From Spirochaetales bacterium (GTDB taxonomy: Bacteria > Spirochaetota > Spirochaetia > Sphaerochaetales > Sphaerochaetaceae), in the NCBI GenBank assembly GCA_017478205.1, contig JAFVDZ010000047.1:27694-91693 (forward strand): a stretch of DNA of 64,000 nt, in the 5' to 3' direction. The number at the start of each line of letters is the position of its first letter. Position 1 is the first letter of the stretch. This document shows, piece by piece, positions 36,485 to 46,309 of the stretch. Both the position numbers and the translations under genes were made by a program. The notes under the pieces were generated by a model that did no database searches, was not told where the DNA came from, and worked only from the letters and a program-made list of their open reading frames with translations.

Positions 36485-36487
36485 TCG

Positions 36488-36516
36488 GGTCAAGTAATGA
36501 TACTTGACCTTTTTCT
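36488..36516 (+). terminator. Terminator after tRNA-Val
   Basis: An 8-bp stem GGTCAAGT/ACTTGACC with a 6-nt loop is followed by TTTTTC. Confidence 0.85.
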
Positions 36517-36543
36517 TTTACTAGCAGATATTTTCCCTTAGTT

Positions 36544-37395
36544 ATGTGGAATATTAATACTATTACAATATGTTTCTTTGTCTATTGCATTCTTGGTTGG
36601 TGTTGTGAGGAAGTCTATTGCTTCCTGCTTTCAAAAAAATGGGTCAATAGAGGTTTTTTGTATGGACCATATCTGCCTATCTATGGCTCTGGAGCAATGG
36701 CAGTAGTCCTACTGCTTGAAAGATTTCTCTATTCACCAATCTTGATTTTCCTTCTTGGAATGCTAGTCTGTTCAATCCTTGAATATATAGCTCATTGGGG
36801 AATGGAAAAAATCTTCAATATAAAACTTTGGGATTACTCTACATATCATTTCAATCTGAATGGAAGAATATGCTTGAGAAATTCGATTCTCTTTGGAATC
36901 TGTTCTCTATTTGTAATGTATGTAGTCAATGTTCCTCTCTTGAATGTTGTCTTTTCCTTAAATGACATAGCTGCATACTCGCTTTCTGTCATGATTGTCA
37001 TTATCCTTACAGTCGATACTGTGCTTTCAGTCATCAAGCTCAATTCCTTCAAGAAGGCTATGGCAGAGCTTGAAAAGATTTCAAAGGAGATCAACGCACG
37101 CTCTAATGAGTTCATGAAGAACCTTGCTGAAGCTGAAGAGAGATTCAAACTTGAACATGAAAAGCAGAAGCAGATCTTCGATAATGAGAGAGAGAAGAGA
37201 ATCTGGGAGCTCAATGATAGAAAGGATCAGCTCATTGGCAAGATAAGGTTCATTTTGCGTGATAACCCAACACTTACCAACAGAGAGAAGTTCAAGTCTG
37301 AGGTCATCTTCAATGCAAGAGAGCAGCTTTCTTCAAGAAGAGCAGAGATTGTAGAGAAATTCAAAAAGGCAAAGATGGAAAGAAAGAATGGTTAA
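36544..37395 (+). CDS. CmpB-type (PF06541) putative ABC transporter permease with coiled-coil tail
   Basis: The 283-residue protein has five or so membrane helices in residues 1-165 with the PF06541 signatures: FFVYCILGWCCEEVY, NRGFLYGPYLPIYGSGA, LEYIAHWGMEKIF and WDYSTYHFNLNGRICL. The remaining ~115 residues are highly charged and helical, probably a coiled coil. Although named as an ABC permease family, no ATPase is nearby. The start codon is ATG without a clear ribosome-binding site. It overlaps yggS by 8 nt. Confidence 0.78.
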   Translation: MWNINTITICFFVYCILGWCCEEVYCFLLSKKWVNRGFLYGPYLPIYGSGAMAVVLLLERFLYSPILIFLLGMLVCSILEYIAHWGMEKIFNIKLWDYSTYHFNLNGRICLRNSILFGICSLFVMYVVNVPLLNVVFSLNDIAAYSLSVMIVIILTVDTVLSVIKLNSFKKAMAELEKISKEINARSNEFMKNLAEAEERFKLEHEKQKQIFDNEREKRIWELNDRKDQLIGKIRFILRDNPTLTNREKFKSEVIFNAREQLSSRRAEIVEKFKKAKMERKNG

Positions 37396-38074
37396 ACTTG
37401 ATGAAGTTAAAAGAGAACTAGAAGAGACATGCATAAAAGCAGGGAGAGAGAATGAAGTCTCTCTTATGGCTGTCTCTAAGCTCCATACATACGAAAATAT
37501 TCTCGAATGTTATGAGAAGGGACAGAGACTATTCGGAGAGAACCATGTCCAAGAGATCGCTGCAAAGTTTCCAAAGAAGGAAGATAGACCTGAAGGTATG
37601 TATCTTTGTCTGATTGGACATCTTCAGAGCAACAAAGTAAGAAAGGTCCTGCCTCTAGTTGATAGAATTGACAGTGTCGATTCTATCAAGCTCCTTCATC
37701 TCATAGAAAAGGAACTTGATAGACTTTCAGAAGAAAGAAGTATCCTTTTTGAGATCAACAGCTCTGATGAGGAACAGAAATCTGGATTCAAGGACGAAAA
37801 CGAGCTCTTTGATGCAGTCAATGAGCTTAAGAATTGTCCACATGTAAAGCTTGAAGGTATAATGACTGTAGGTCCTCTTGGTAATGATATCGAGAAGAAC
37901 AGAAAAGCTTTCAGATATACATGAGAGATATTTGAAAGAGTCAAGGCTATTGTACCTTCTGTCAATGTTCTTAGTATGGGTATGAGTTCAGATTACCCAA
38001 CTGCAATAGAAGAGGGAAGCAATCTTGTCAGGATTGGAACTGCTATCTTTGGTGAAAGGAATTACAATGCATAG
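37388..38074 (+). pseudogene. yggS: YggS/PLPBP family PLP-binding protein, interrupted by in-frame TGA
   Basis: Residues 1-178 have the family motifs: SLMAVSKLHTYENI (PLP lysine), RLFGENHVQEIAAKF, LIGHLQSNKVRKVLP and GIMTVGPLG. TGA at 37922-37924 stops the frame after FRYT. The same frame then continues [28 protein letters not shown] and [15 protein letters not shown] to TAG at 38074, which are the expected C-terminal PLP phosphate-binding motifs. Total length (228 codons) is normal. An Arg CGA to TGA change would explain it. A natural nonsense mutation, a sequencing error or readthrough are all possible. Confidence 0.85.
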
Positions 38075-38408
38075 GAAGGTAATTTTAGTATTTCTTATTT
38101 TTGCATTACTAATCTCTTCTCTTCCTGCGGAGGCTCGTCTTTCATATGAGCCATATGGAAAGGAAGAATTTCCTATCTGGACGATGGAGCTAAGAAGAGC
38201 TGAATGCATCTTCTTTGGCTCTCTTGTAATTACTTATCCCGTGGCTTCAATAATATACAGTGCACTTACTAACAATGGGATCATAAAGGCACCAGATGAC
38301 AGTGTAGATAGGATGATTCAGAGAGCTGCAATTGCATCGGCGCTTTCATTTACTATCACAACTGCAGATTATCTAATTGGCAAGAAACAAGCACATGATC
38401 AGAAATAA
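38067..38408 (+). CDS. Small secreted or membrane protein, unknown function
   Basis: A 113-residue protein that starts at ATG 38067, inside the yggS tail, with AAAGGA upstream. It has a signal peptide ([19 protein letters not shown]), then one or two hydrophobic segments ([20 protein letters not shown] and [16 protein letters not shown]). No family recognised. It is coupled to yggS upstream and overlaps the pseudouridine synthase downstream. Confidence 0.7.
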   Translation: MHRKVILVFLIFALLISSLPAEARLSYEPYGKEEFPIWTMELRRAECIFFGSLVITYPVASIIYSALTNNGIIKAPDDSVDRMIQRAAIASALSFTITTADYLIGKKQAHDQK

Positions 38409-39303
38409 GTCCATTACATTCAATTCTGATTTTGATGGCAGAGTCGATAGAACTAATCTTCTTGCCCGTCCTGTTTTTTCAAGGGATGACACTGTAATTA
38501 CAATCAATGGGAAAGTTGCAAAGAAAAGTTCCAAGGTAAAAGTTGGTGATGTTGTCACTGTCGATTATACTGAGGATTTCTTTGAAAAGCTCATTGCGCA
38601 AGATCTTCCTCTTGATGTGATATATGAAGATGATGAGATGCTCGTAATCGATAAAAGAGCAGGGATGGTAGTCCATCCTGGAGCTGGGAATTACGAGAAC
38701 ACTCTTGTAAATGCACTTCTATTTAGGTATGGCGAAGACTTTCAGACACTTGATGATGAAGAAGAGAATCTCTTGAGACCTGGTATTGTCCATCGCCTCG
38801 ATAAGGATACATCAGGTGTATTGGTTGTCGCAAAGACAGCACAGGCTCACAGAAATCTTGCATCTCAGTTTGCATCTCATTCCAACGAAAAGATATATAT
38901 TGCAATCTGCAAAGGTGTCTTTTTAAAGAAGAGAGGCAGACTTGATAACTATTTAAAGCGCAATGATGTAAACAGAAAACAATATTGCGTAAGTGATGAT
39001 GGTAAGAGAGCTATAACAAACTATGTAGTTTTGAGGCAGTTTGAAAACTGCGCTCTAGTAAGACTTAAGATAGAGACAGGAAGGACACACCAGATCAGAG
39101 TGCATATGGCATCAATTGGGCACCCTGTTCTTGGCGATGAGCTCTATGGAAGAAAGGATAAATTCTATGATGGTCTTATGTGTCTTCATTCATTTATGTT
39201 GAAAATTGACCATCCTATAAATAATAATCGCATGTGCTTCAGATCCAAGATGCCTGATAGAATTAAGAATGTCGTCAAAAGAGAGCTGAAAAGAACTAAA
39301 TAA
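38395..39303 (+). CDS. RluA/RluD-family pseudouridine synthase with shortened S4 region
   Basis: The 302-residue protein has a catalytic domain with VIYEDDEMLVIDKRAGMVVH, RPGIVHRLDKDTSGVLVV (catalytic Asp), EKIYIAICKG, ETGRTHQIRVHMASIGHPVL and GDELYG. The N-terminal S4-like segment is short: RVDRTNLLARPVFSRDDTVI then INGKVAKKSSKVKVGD. It isomerises uridines in rRNA, probably 23S. A TTG 18 bases upstream is a weaker start. Confidence 0.9.
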   Translation: MIRNKSITFNSDFDGRVDRTNLLARPVFSRDDTVITINGKVAKKSSKVKVGDVVTVDYTEDFFEKLIAQDLPLDVIYEDDEMLVIDKRAGMVVHPGAGNYENTLVNALLFRYGEDFQTLDDEEENLLRPGIVHRLDKDTSGVLVVAKTAQAHRNLASQFASHSNEKIYIAICKGVFLKKRGRLDNYLKRNDVNRKQYCVSDDGKRAITNYVVLRQFENCALVRLKIETGRTHQIRVHMASIGHPVLGDELYGRKDKFYDGLMCLHSFMLKIDHPINNNRMCFRSKMPDRIKNVVKRELKRTK

Positions 39304-39376
39304 TGCGAAGCAGGAAAGAATGATTTCATCCAATGTCTGTTGTCAATTATACAGTTAAAAAGTTAAACTCAATCTC

Positions 39377-40312
39377 ATGAAAGGTCAGATCAGGAGATCA
39401 ATAAACAACTTCTATACAGTCTTCTCTCTTGAGGATGGAAGAATCTATAGCTGTCGATTGAAGGGAAAAAAGCTCGATATAGAGTCCTATGAATACAATC
39501 CAATTGCAGTAGGAGATGAAGTCGAGTTCACTCCTCATAGCATGAATGAGGGTCTAATTACCAAGCGCTATGACAGGAGAAGCTCTTTTACTCGATGGAA
39601 TGTAAAACTTGAGAAGAATCAGACAATTGCTGCCAATATGGATCAAGTGTTGATCGTCTGCTCTGCCGGAATTCCTCCATTTCGTCCACGCTTTCTTGAT
39701 AGAGCAATATCATGCACAAAGGGATGTGAAATTATTCTATGCATGAATAAGTGCGATAATTTGCTGACTGAATATGAATTTGAACGCTGGGCGCTCTATC
39801 ACAAGCTAGGTTACAAGATCATAGCAGTTTCTGCACTTACTGGTGAGAATATCGAGGATCTGAAAAAACTATTGAATGGAAAGACAACTGCATTGGTAGG
39901 TCAATCTGGAGTTGGTAAATCTACACTTGTAAATCTCCTTGTCTCACCTGAAATCATGCAGGCAACTGGGGATGTCAACGAGAAGTACTCAAGAGGAAAC
40001 CATACAACAAACCATTCGATATACCTTGAAAAGGATGAGATCAGACTTATCGACACTCCGGGTGTGAGAGAAATCCTATCTCCTATGGAGGAACCTGAGG
40101 AGCTTTTGTCTTCTTTTCCTGAGTTTTCTGCATTCAAATGCCATTTCGATGGCTGTCTTCATATCGATGAGCCAGGATGCAAAGTTAAAGAAGCAATCGA
40201 AGATGAAAAGATTGACGTTGATAGATATGAAAGCTATCTGAGAATGCAGCAATCTCTAAAAGAAAGAAGCCCAAAATGGGCTAGAACTCACTTCAGGAAG
40301 AACAAGCAATGA
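39377..40312 (+). CDS. rsgA: Ribosome small-subunit-dependent GTPase A
   Basis: The 311-residue protein has an N-terminal OB-fold, a circularly permuted GTPase (CMNKCDNL before GQSGVGKSTLVN, then LIDTPGVREIL), and a C-terminal zinc motif CHFDGCLHIDEPGC. It acts in 30S maturation. It overlaps mutS2 by 4 nt. Confidence 0.96.
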   Translation: MKGQIRRSINNFYTVFSLEDGRIYSCRLKGKKLDIESYEYNPIAVGDEVEFTPHSMNEGLITKRYDRRSSFTRWNVKLEKNQTIAANMDQVLIVCSAGIPPFRPRFLDRAISCTKGCEIILCMNKCDNLLTEYEFERWALYHKLGYKIIAVSALTGENIEDLKKLLNGKTTALVGQSGVGKSTLVNLLVSPEIMQATGDVNEKYSRGNHTTNHSIYLEKDEIRLIDTPGVREILSPMEEPEELLSSFPEFSAFKCHFDGCLHIDEPGCKVKEAIEDEKIDVDRYESYLRMQQSLKERSPKWARTHFRKNKQ

Positions 40313-42597
40313 AGAAAAGGACCATTGAAGATCTTGAATTTGATGAAATATTGGAAATGATAAGATCATTCAGCCTGTCAGAGGAAGGAAAAGAGCTACT
40401 TTGTGAAGCTGCTATTACTTCTGATGAAACTGTTATTCAAGAAAGAGCTAGAAGAATTGAAGAGATCGAGACATTGAGTGAACAGGCTGAAGAGAGTCTG
40501 AGAAGTTTTGTTTCGTTGAAGAATCTTCTCACCTTTGCCGAGCATACACATGCTGCCTTTGATGGAATCGACATCTTCCTTGCCGGTGATTTCCTTGTTT
40601 CGATGAAAGTCCTCTCTCGCTTCTTGCAAGATGATTCTCTCATCGATTCAGATCTTGAAACATTGTCAAATGATATCGATATTGCAATCAGTCAGGATGG
40701 AGCTGTAAAGGAGTCCCATCCTTTACTTGTTCCTCTTTACAAGAAAGTTGAAGAAGCCAGGAACATCAGAGCGCAGTATAGCCAGAACTTTCTATCAGAA
40801 CACAGCTCAATTGTTCAAAATCAGAATGCACTCTATCGAAATGAAAGAGTTGTGCTTCCGATCAAGAGGGAGGACAAGAATTTAGTTCCTGGCTATGTTC
40901 AGGGTTCGAGCCAGAGTGGGGGAACACTTTTTGTTGAAACCTTCGAGCTAGTCGAGATGAATAACAATGTTGTACTCGCTGAAGAAGAAATCTTGCATAT
41001 GAAGCATAAGATCCTCAACGATCTATCTGTGAGGATAAGAGAGAAACTTTATTACTTCAAAAAAAGTATAAAGTTTGTTGCTGATTTCGATTTCCACTAT
41101 TCTCTTGAGCGTTTTATAAAGAAGACACGCTCAAGAAGAGTCAAGATTGGAAATAGGATCAAGCTTGTAAATGCTCGTCATCCATTACTTTTTGAAAAGG
41201 CTGTTCCAATCTCACTTGAGCTTGATGAAAGCTGTCGTGGTGTAGTCCTGTCTGGTGCAAATGCAGGTGGTAAGACTGTCACTATGAAGACAGTTGCTCT
41301 CTTTTCTCTTTTAAACCAGTTATCTGGCTATGCACCAGTAGATGAAGATAGCATGCTTCCTCTATTTGATAACATCTACACTGATATTGGTGATGGCCAA
41401 TCTATTCTCGAAAACTTCTCGACCTTTTCAGGTCACATGGCCAATGTGTCCAGAATCCTTAATGAGTGTACTGAGAAAAGTCTCGTACTTCTAGATGAGA
41501 TAGGTTCTGGAACAGACCCAAGTGAAGGTGCTGCCTTGACAATTGGTATCCTTGAATACCTTAAGAAGAAAAGGTCTACAGTCTTTGTCACAAGCCACTA
41601 TAGCCAAGTCAAGATGTATGCATACAACGATGAAGAGATGTTGAATGCAGGTATGGAATTTGATGTGGAATCATCACGTCCGACCTATAGGATAATTCCT
41701 GGCCTTCCTGCAGATAGCCACGCTCTTGCAATTGCAAAGAAGATGGGACTTCCTAAAGATGTCCTATCTGTTGCAAGGGAGCATCTTGGTGAAGGTGCAA
41801 CTGTAAGCCAGTTGATTAACGAGCTTACAAGCCGAAATAGGGCACTGGACAGAAAGATAAATGAAGTCGAGATAGAGAAACGCAGATTCTTGAAAAGTCA
41901 GAGTGACAATGAAAAGACAAGAAGTGAACTTGAGAAGTTGAAGCATGAAATCAAGAGTGGATCGGCAGATGAACTCAGAATCTTCATGAGGGACACCAGA
42001 AGAGAACTTGAGAAGCTAGTCAAGGATATTTCTACAGGAAAGCTAGACCATGAAAAGACAATGAAGGTAAAAGCCTTCATCAAGGAGATTGAAAACAAGA
42101 GCAAGGTAGCTGATGAAGAAGTAGAAGTCGAAGAAGAGAAGCTATCTAAGAAGAGCGAATATAAGTTCCTTGAAGGCATGGAGGTCTATTGCGGCACATT
42201 CAAGAGAAGAGGAATCCTTCTTAAGGACCTTGGAAAAGGAAAGTGGCAGGTATCTCTTGATTCCATGAGAATTACACTGCACGAAAAGGATCTTGAGCCT
42301 GCTGTGAGTGAAACTAAGCCATTTGTAGCAGCTTACAAGACTCAGGCTCCTAAGCCAAAACTCACTCTTGACCTCAGAGGCTATACACTCAAGGAGGCAC
42401 TTGAAGCTGTCAAGAGCCAGATAGAAGGCTGTCTTGTCCATTCACTGTTTTCATTCAGCATCATCCATGGAATTGGAAATGGAGTTTTGAACCATGGAAT
42501 TCAAGATTACCTTAAAAAGGATCCAAATGTTGAGGAGTATTACTTTGCTCTTCCTCAGGATGGTGGAATGGGAAAGACTTACGTAAAACTCAAGTGA
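40309..42597 (+). CDS. mutS2: MutS2 family ATPase/endonuclease
   Basis: The 762-residue protein has a MutS core and clamp, Walker A GANAGGKTVTMKT, Walker B LVLLDEIGSGTDPSEGAAL, a long coiled coil (~510-620) and a C-terminal Smr domain (LTLDLRGYTLKEAL and IIHGIGNGVLNHGI). MutS2 suppresses recombination and rescues stalled ribosomes in some species. Its 3' end overlaps the convergent eamA gene by 8 nt. Confidence 0.95.
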   Translation: MKKRTIEDLEFDEILEMIRSFSLSEEGKELLCEAAITSDETVIQERARRIEEIETLSEQAEESLRSFVSLKNLLTFAEHTHAAFDGIDIFLAGDFLVSMKVLSRFLQDDSLIDSDLETLSNDIDIAISQDGAVKESHPLLVPLYKKVEEARNIRAQYSQNFLSEHSSIVQNQNALYRNERVVLPIKREDKNLVPGYVQGSSQSGGTLFVETFELVEMNNNVVLAEEEILHMKHKILNDLSVRIREKLYYFKKSIKFVADFDFHYSLERFIKKTRSRRVKIGNRIKLVNARHPLLFEKAVPISLELDESCRGVVLSGANAGGKTVTMKTVALFSLLNQLSGYAPVDEDSMLPLFDNIYTDIGDGQSILENFSTFSGHMANVSRILNECTEKSLVLLDEIGSGTDPSEGAALTIGILEYLKKKRSTVFVTSHYSQVKMYAYNDEEMLNAGMEFDVESSRPTYRIIPGLPADSHALAIAKKMGLPKDVLSVAREHLGEGATVSQLINELTSRNRALDRKINEVEIEKRRFLKSQSDNEKTRSELEKLKHEIKSGSADELRIFMRDTRRELEKLVKDISTGKLDHEKTMKVKAFIKEIENKSKVADEEVEVEEEKLSKKSEYKFLEGMEVYCGTFKRRGILLKDLGKGKWQVSLDSMRITLHEKDLEPAVSETKPFVAAYKTQAPKPKLTLDLRGYTLKEALEAVKSQIEGCLVHSLFSFSIIHGIGNGVLNHGIQDYLKKDPNVEEYYFALPQDGGMGKTYVKLK

Positions 42598-43447
42598 GCT
42601 GAGACAATAGAACTGAAGCAAATACGATCACACAGCCAAATATCTCTCTAGGAGTAAGTGCATCTGAAAGGATGATAAAGCCTGCAAGAGCTGCAAATAC
42701 AGATTCAAGACTCATTATCAAGGTTGCGATATTTGGCTTTACATACTTTTGGGCAACAACTTGGAGTGTGTAGGCAATACCACAGGAAAAGATACCAGTG
42801 TAGAGTAGTGGGAAGGCACAAGCTTTCAAGTTGTCAAGGTTGATATCCTCAGATAGAAATGCAATTGCAAGTGAAAGGATTGCAACAGTAAAAAACTGCA
42901 TTTGAGATAGTTCAAGCCCATCGAGATCTTTGATGAAGTAGTCTATCAGCATTACCTGGAGTGCGAACATAAAGGCACAGACAACAAGATAGATATCCCA
43001 AGAATCCATAGTGAAACTTGATGTAATTGATAGAAAATACATTCCAATGCAGGAAAGAAGTGCATAGAAGAAGATTTTCTTTGAAACCTTCTTCCCGATT
43101 GCTATCATCATGAGAGGAGTGAAGATGTTGTAAAGGCTTGTAATGAAGCCAGCCTTGCCTGCTCCTGCTCCTATCATTGCATATTGCTGAAAGGAACTTG
43201 CTGAAAACAGAGCAAGGCCACAGAGAAAGCCTCCCTTCAGAAGGTTTCTGTTCTCTTTTGGGGAAACTGTTCTTTTCTTTCTTCCTTGGATTATGAAAGG
43301 CATAAGAACGAGTGCACCGATCAAAAACCTGATTCCATTGAATGTGAATGTTCCAACAAGCTCTGTTGAAACATCCTGAGCGACAAAGGCTGTTCCCCAG
43401 ATAAAAGCTGTGAGTAAAAGTAATAAAGATGCTGAAAGCTGACTCAT
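42590..43447 (-). CDS. EamA-family (DMT) transporter
   Basis: The 285-residue protein has ten membrane helices in two EamA repeats: LLLTAFIWGTAFVAQDVS and FTFNGIRFLIGALVLMPF in the first, PNIATLIMSLESVFAALAGF with a closing VIVFASVLLSQL in the second. It is probably an exporter of amino acids or other metabolites; the substrate is unknown. Confidence 0.88.
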   Translation of the reverse strand: MSQLSASLLLLLTAFIWGTAFVAQDVSTELVGTFTFNGIRFLIGALVLMPFIIQGRKKRTVSPKENRNLLKGGFLCGLALFSASSFQQYAMIGAGAGKAGFITSLYNIFTPLMMIAIGKKVSKKIFFYALLSCIGMYFLSITSSFTMDSWDIYLVVCAFMFALQVMLIDYFIKDLDGLELSQMQFFTVAILSLAIAFLSEDINLDNLKACAFPLLYTGIFSCGIAYTLQVVAQKYVKPNIATLIMSLESVFAALAGFIILSDALTPREIFGCVIVFASVLLSQLT

Positions 43448-43506
43448 AGGGGATAATTTAGATTTTTTTGCCTTCTATTGGCAACAGTTTCTGTTAGAAT
43501 GGTTGT

Positions 43507-43935
43507 ATGGAAGAGGTAAATTTACTTACACGCCTTAAGGAGCGTTATCTCGAAAGTAGGAGTCCAGATGATTTCTATGCTTTTATCTACCAGCTTTCGA
43601 GAGAGTGTCTAATTGTTCCATTCTCCATCTCCTTTGAGGAGAATGAAGAGTTTATGACTTCTCTTGAAAATGGAAATGCAGATATCGAAAGTTCCAGAAA
43701 ATCACTAGTTATGCAGGATGATCTCATTTTTTCATTCACTGAAGAGTCTGAGATTCCTGAAGATTATGAATATTCGCTTTTCTATCTCGATATATATCAA
43801 CTTGAAAAGGTTATACAAGAAAGTAAAGGCTTTCTGATAGATCCATATACAAGGCCACTAATTCTTGACAAGGATACCTTTTCATCAATTCTAACTCTCG
43901 TAAAGAATAAAGTAATAGACCTAGGAGGTTCATAA
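43507..43935 (+). CDS. SseB-like protein
   Basis: A 142-residue soluble protein. The segments [20 protein letters not shown] and [18 protein letters not shown] resemble the SseB N-terminal domain, where a conserved Asn/Asp-Pro-[Phe/Tyr] turn precedes 'LIL'. The family assignment is by pattern only. It ends one base into the uridine phosphorylase start, so the two are coupled. The role is unknown. Confidence 0.55.
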   Translation: MEEVNLLTRLKERYLESRSPDDFYAFIYQLSRECLIVPFSISFEENEEFMTSLENGNADIESSRKSLVMQDDLIFSFTEESEIPEDYEYSLFYLDIYQLEKVIQESKGFLIDPYTRPLILDKDTFSSILTLVKNKVIDLGGS

Positions 43936-44726
43936 TGTCAGATTACATGAATGGAACAGGACTTCAGTATCATCTTAGAATCAAGAAAGGAGATGTTGGA
44001 AGATATGTAATTCTTCCAGGAGATCCAAAGAGAGTTCCACTCATTGCAAAATATCTCGATGACGCTGTCTTTGTTGCAGACCATAGAGAATATATGACCT
44101 ATACAGGATATCTAGAAGGGGAAAAGGTCTCAGTTACAAGCACTGGCATCGGTGGTCCTTCAGCTGCAATCTGCATGGAAGAACTGAATGTATGTGGCGC
44201 TGACACATTTATCAGAATGGGTACCTGTGGTGGTATCAGACTCGATGTTATGGGTGGTGATGTCGTAATTGCAACAGGAGCAGTCAGAATGGGTGGAACT
44301 AGCAGGGAATATGCACCGCTCGAATTTCCAGCTGTTGCAGATTATGATGTCGTTACAGCTCTCAAGAGGGCCTCCGATAGGCTCAGTTTGACATCCCATT
44401 TAGGTATTGTCCAATGCAAGGACTCCTTCTATGGCCAGCATGACCCTGACAGGATGGCAGTAGGGCAAATGCTGAAGGATAAGTGGGATGCTTGGAAGAA
44501 GCTGGGTGTTCTTGGTTCTGAAATGGAATCAGATACTCTATTTGTAGTTGCATCGAGTCTCGGTGTGCGCTGTGGTAGCTGTTTCCATATTGTTGGAAAC
44601 CAGGAAAGAGAACTGCTTGGCATGGAGAATCCAAAGCTTCATGATACAGAAAATGCAATAAGAGTTGCTGTAGAAGGTGTAAGAGAGCTTATCCTTGCGG
44701 ATAGAGCTCGATGCCAGAAGAAATAA
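43935..44726 (+). CDS. udp: Uridine phosphorylase
   Basis: The 263-residue NP-I family phosphorylase has [64 protein letters not shown] and [14 protein letters not shown]. It splits uridine to uracil and ribose 1-phosphate with phosphate. The GDPKRV and GTCGG motifs favour uridine over purine nucleosides. It overlaps the convergent GIY-YIG gene by 38 nt. Confidence 0.92.
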   Translation: MSDYMNGTGLQYHLRIKKGDVGRYVILPGDPKRVPLIAKYLDDAVFVADHREYMTYTGYLEGEKVSVTSTGIGGPSAAICMEELNVCGADTFIRMGTCGGIRLDVMGGDVVIATGAVRMGGTSREYAPLEFPAVADYDVVTALKRASDRLSLTSHLGIVQCKDSFYGQHDPDRMAVGQMLKDKWDAWKKLGVLGSEMESDTLFVVASSLGVRCGSCFHIVGNQERELLGMENPKLHDTENAIRVAVEGVRELILADRARCQKK

Positions 44727-45018
44727 ATTCTTTCTTGACTTCTTCAAGTAAGGATTCGAGTTTGCTTAAATCCTTTTCTTCTCTGACAAGCTCGATTACA
44801 AATACTTCGAGGCCTGTTCTTGTATAGTCTTCCTGAAGTGCTTTGCATGGGTGCATCCCAAGATCGAGCTTGAAGCGCTCTTCTGCTCTTGTTTTGTTGA
44901 TGTCGGTTGTTGTTGATAGATATGATCTATCACTTTTCAGATTGTAGATTCTATATACACCAGAATTACTATCACCAATTAGATAGTTTTCCATATCGAA
45001 TTTTTCGTTAACAATCAT
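44689..45018 (-). CDS. Small GIY-YIG-like protein (degenerate catalytic motif)
   Basis: A 109-residue protein. [20 protein letters not shown] aligns with GIY...YIG: the first motif reads GVY, the second [22 protein letters not shown] and LEVFVIELV follow the pattern of small stand-alone GIY-YIG proteins (F-x-L-x-M-G-x-H-x-N-x-x-L-Q). Whether it still cuts DNA is doubtful given the altered second motif. Confidence 0.6.
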   Translation of the reverse strand: MIVNEKFDMENYLIGDSNSGVYRIYNLKSDRSYLSTTTDINKTRAEERFKLDLGMHPCKALQEDYTRTGLEVFVIELVREEKDLSKLESLLEEVKKEFISSGIELYPQG

Positions 45019-45049
45019 TGTAAATATTCAGTCCTTAAAGGGTATTTTT

Positions 45050-45079
45050 TTGTTCCTTTATTTTTATATATATTATAAT
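45050..45079 (+). promoter_or_regulatory. V-ATPase operon promoter
   Basis: TTGTTC (45050-45055), an 18-bp spacer and the consensus TATAAT (45074-45079) lie 80 bp before atpE. The spacer is almost all A/T. Confidence 0.5.
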
Positions 45080-45158
45080 ATGCTTTTGAGAAGTGTCTTT
45101 ACAAGCAACGCTGTATGGGCACTATTTGGCTAAAAAAACTTTTAAAAAGGTGGTTTAT

Positions 45159-45743
45159 ATGGAACAACAGATTCAGGATCTGGTAGCTTCTATCCGCAAG
45201 GAAGGAATTGACGAAGCCAAGAAACAAGCTGATGAACTCCTTGATAAGGCAAAGAAAGAAGCTTCTAAGATTCTTGAGGATGCCAAGAAGCAAAGTGCCA
45301 AGATCATTGCAGATGCTGAAAGCGAATGTGCTTTGAGAGACCAGAGTGCCAAGGCTGCTCTCAGTCAGGCTGCAAGAGATGTAGCTCTTGCACTCAAGAA
45401 GAAGATCGAAGAGGAGTTCGACAGAATTCTTGCTTCAGATATAGCAAAGGCAATGGATTCATCTCTTCTTGCAAAGCTTATTGAAGCTGCTGTAAAAGCA
45501 GATTTGAAGGACAGTGTCTTTGAAGTATCAGATTCTGATGCAAAGGCTGTCGCACAAGCTGTCAAGAGCGAGCTGGCTCATGAGCTGAATAAGGGGCTTG
45601 TCATCAAGGCAAACAGTGCAATCGAGAGTGGAATCAGGATTTCTTCTAAGGACGGAAGCGGTTATGTCGATATCTCTGCTGAAGAGGTTGCTTCCCTGAT
45701 GAAGCCATCCCTTTCTCCTGCACTCAGAGAGATTATAGGTTGA
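45159..45743 (+). CDS. atpE: V-type ATP synthase subunit E
   Basis: The 194-residue protein is a peripheral-stalk subunit: an N-terminal coiled coil with AKKQADELLDKAKKEASKIL and a mixed C-terminal domain ending SLMKPSLSPALREIIG. I start at ATG 45159 (MEQQIQDLVASIRKEG) rather than the longer frame, whose first 22 residues look unlike the family. First gene of the V-ATPase operon. Confidence 0.88.
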   Translation: MEQQIQDLVASIRKEGIDEAKKQADELLDKAKKEASKILEDAKKQSAKIIADAESECALRDQSAKAALSQAARDVALALKKKIEEEFDRILASDIAKAMDSSLLAKLIEAAVKADLKDSVFEVSDSDAKAVAQAVKSELAHELNKGLVIKANSAIESGIRISSKDGSGYVDISAEEVASLMKPSLSPALREIIG

Positions 45744-45756
45744 AATAGGGTAGAAG

Positions 45757-46296
45757 ATGTCAGAGTACTACTATCTGGTCGCCACTCTTCCAATGCTCAG
45801 AAAGGATATGAGCGAATATATGAGCCACAGTGAATTCCTTTCCCTTTGCAAGGATAAGGTCACGATGCGTGATTATAAGATGCTCGAAAATGCAACTCTT
45901 TCAGGTAACGGGACTGCCAATGGTAAGTTCATGAAGGACTTTACTCACTTCAGGAGCATGGTAGAAAAAGAACTTGCATTCCAGAGAGCTAACAAGCTCA
46001 AGATCAAGGATGCAAAGTACGAGAACAAGGGCGACAAGGAGTCGAAGATTACTGAGAGGATTAGAAAGGCTGTTTCAGAGGATAATCCACTTGAAGGCGA
46101 GAAGATAATTCTGGGCCTCTATTGGGATTATCTGGAAGAGCATATTGGAAATGGTCATTATTTTGACATTACCTTCCTTCTAGGCTATTCGCTGAGACTT
46201 CAGATTCTTTCCAGACTCTCTCTCTTCGATCTTGATAAGGGAAATGCCGAATTCGAAAGATTGTTCGGTAATTTGAGAACACAGATATTCCAGTAA
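45757..46296 (+). CDS. DUF2764 protein of spirochaete V-ATPase operons
   Basis: A 179-residue, mostly helical protein beginning EYYYLVATLPMLRKDM, with YWDYLEEHIGNGHYFDITFL near the C-terminus. DUF2764 genes occur between atpE and atpA in spirochaetes and some Bacteroidota, where other V-ATPases carry subunit C. A central-stalk or subunit-C-like role is inferred from position alone. Confidence 0.85.
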   Translation: MSEYYYLVATLPMLRKDMSEYMSHSEFLSLCKDKVTMRDYKMLENATLSGNGTANGKFMKDFTHFRSMVEKELAFQRANKLKIKDAKYENKGDKESKITERIRKAVSEDNPLEGEKIILGLYWDYLEEHIGNGHYFDITFLLGYSLRLQILSRLSLFDLDKGNAEFERLFGNLRTQIFQ

Positions 46297-46309
46297 GGGG
46301 ATAGATTAT

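Noticed and set aside
37922..37924. Selenocysteine at the yggS TGA
   Set aside because: No SECIS-like stem-loop is evident just downstream, no selenoprotein YggS is known to me, and Arg (CGA) fits the position.
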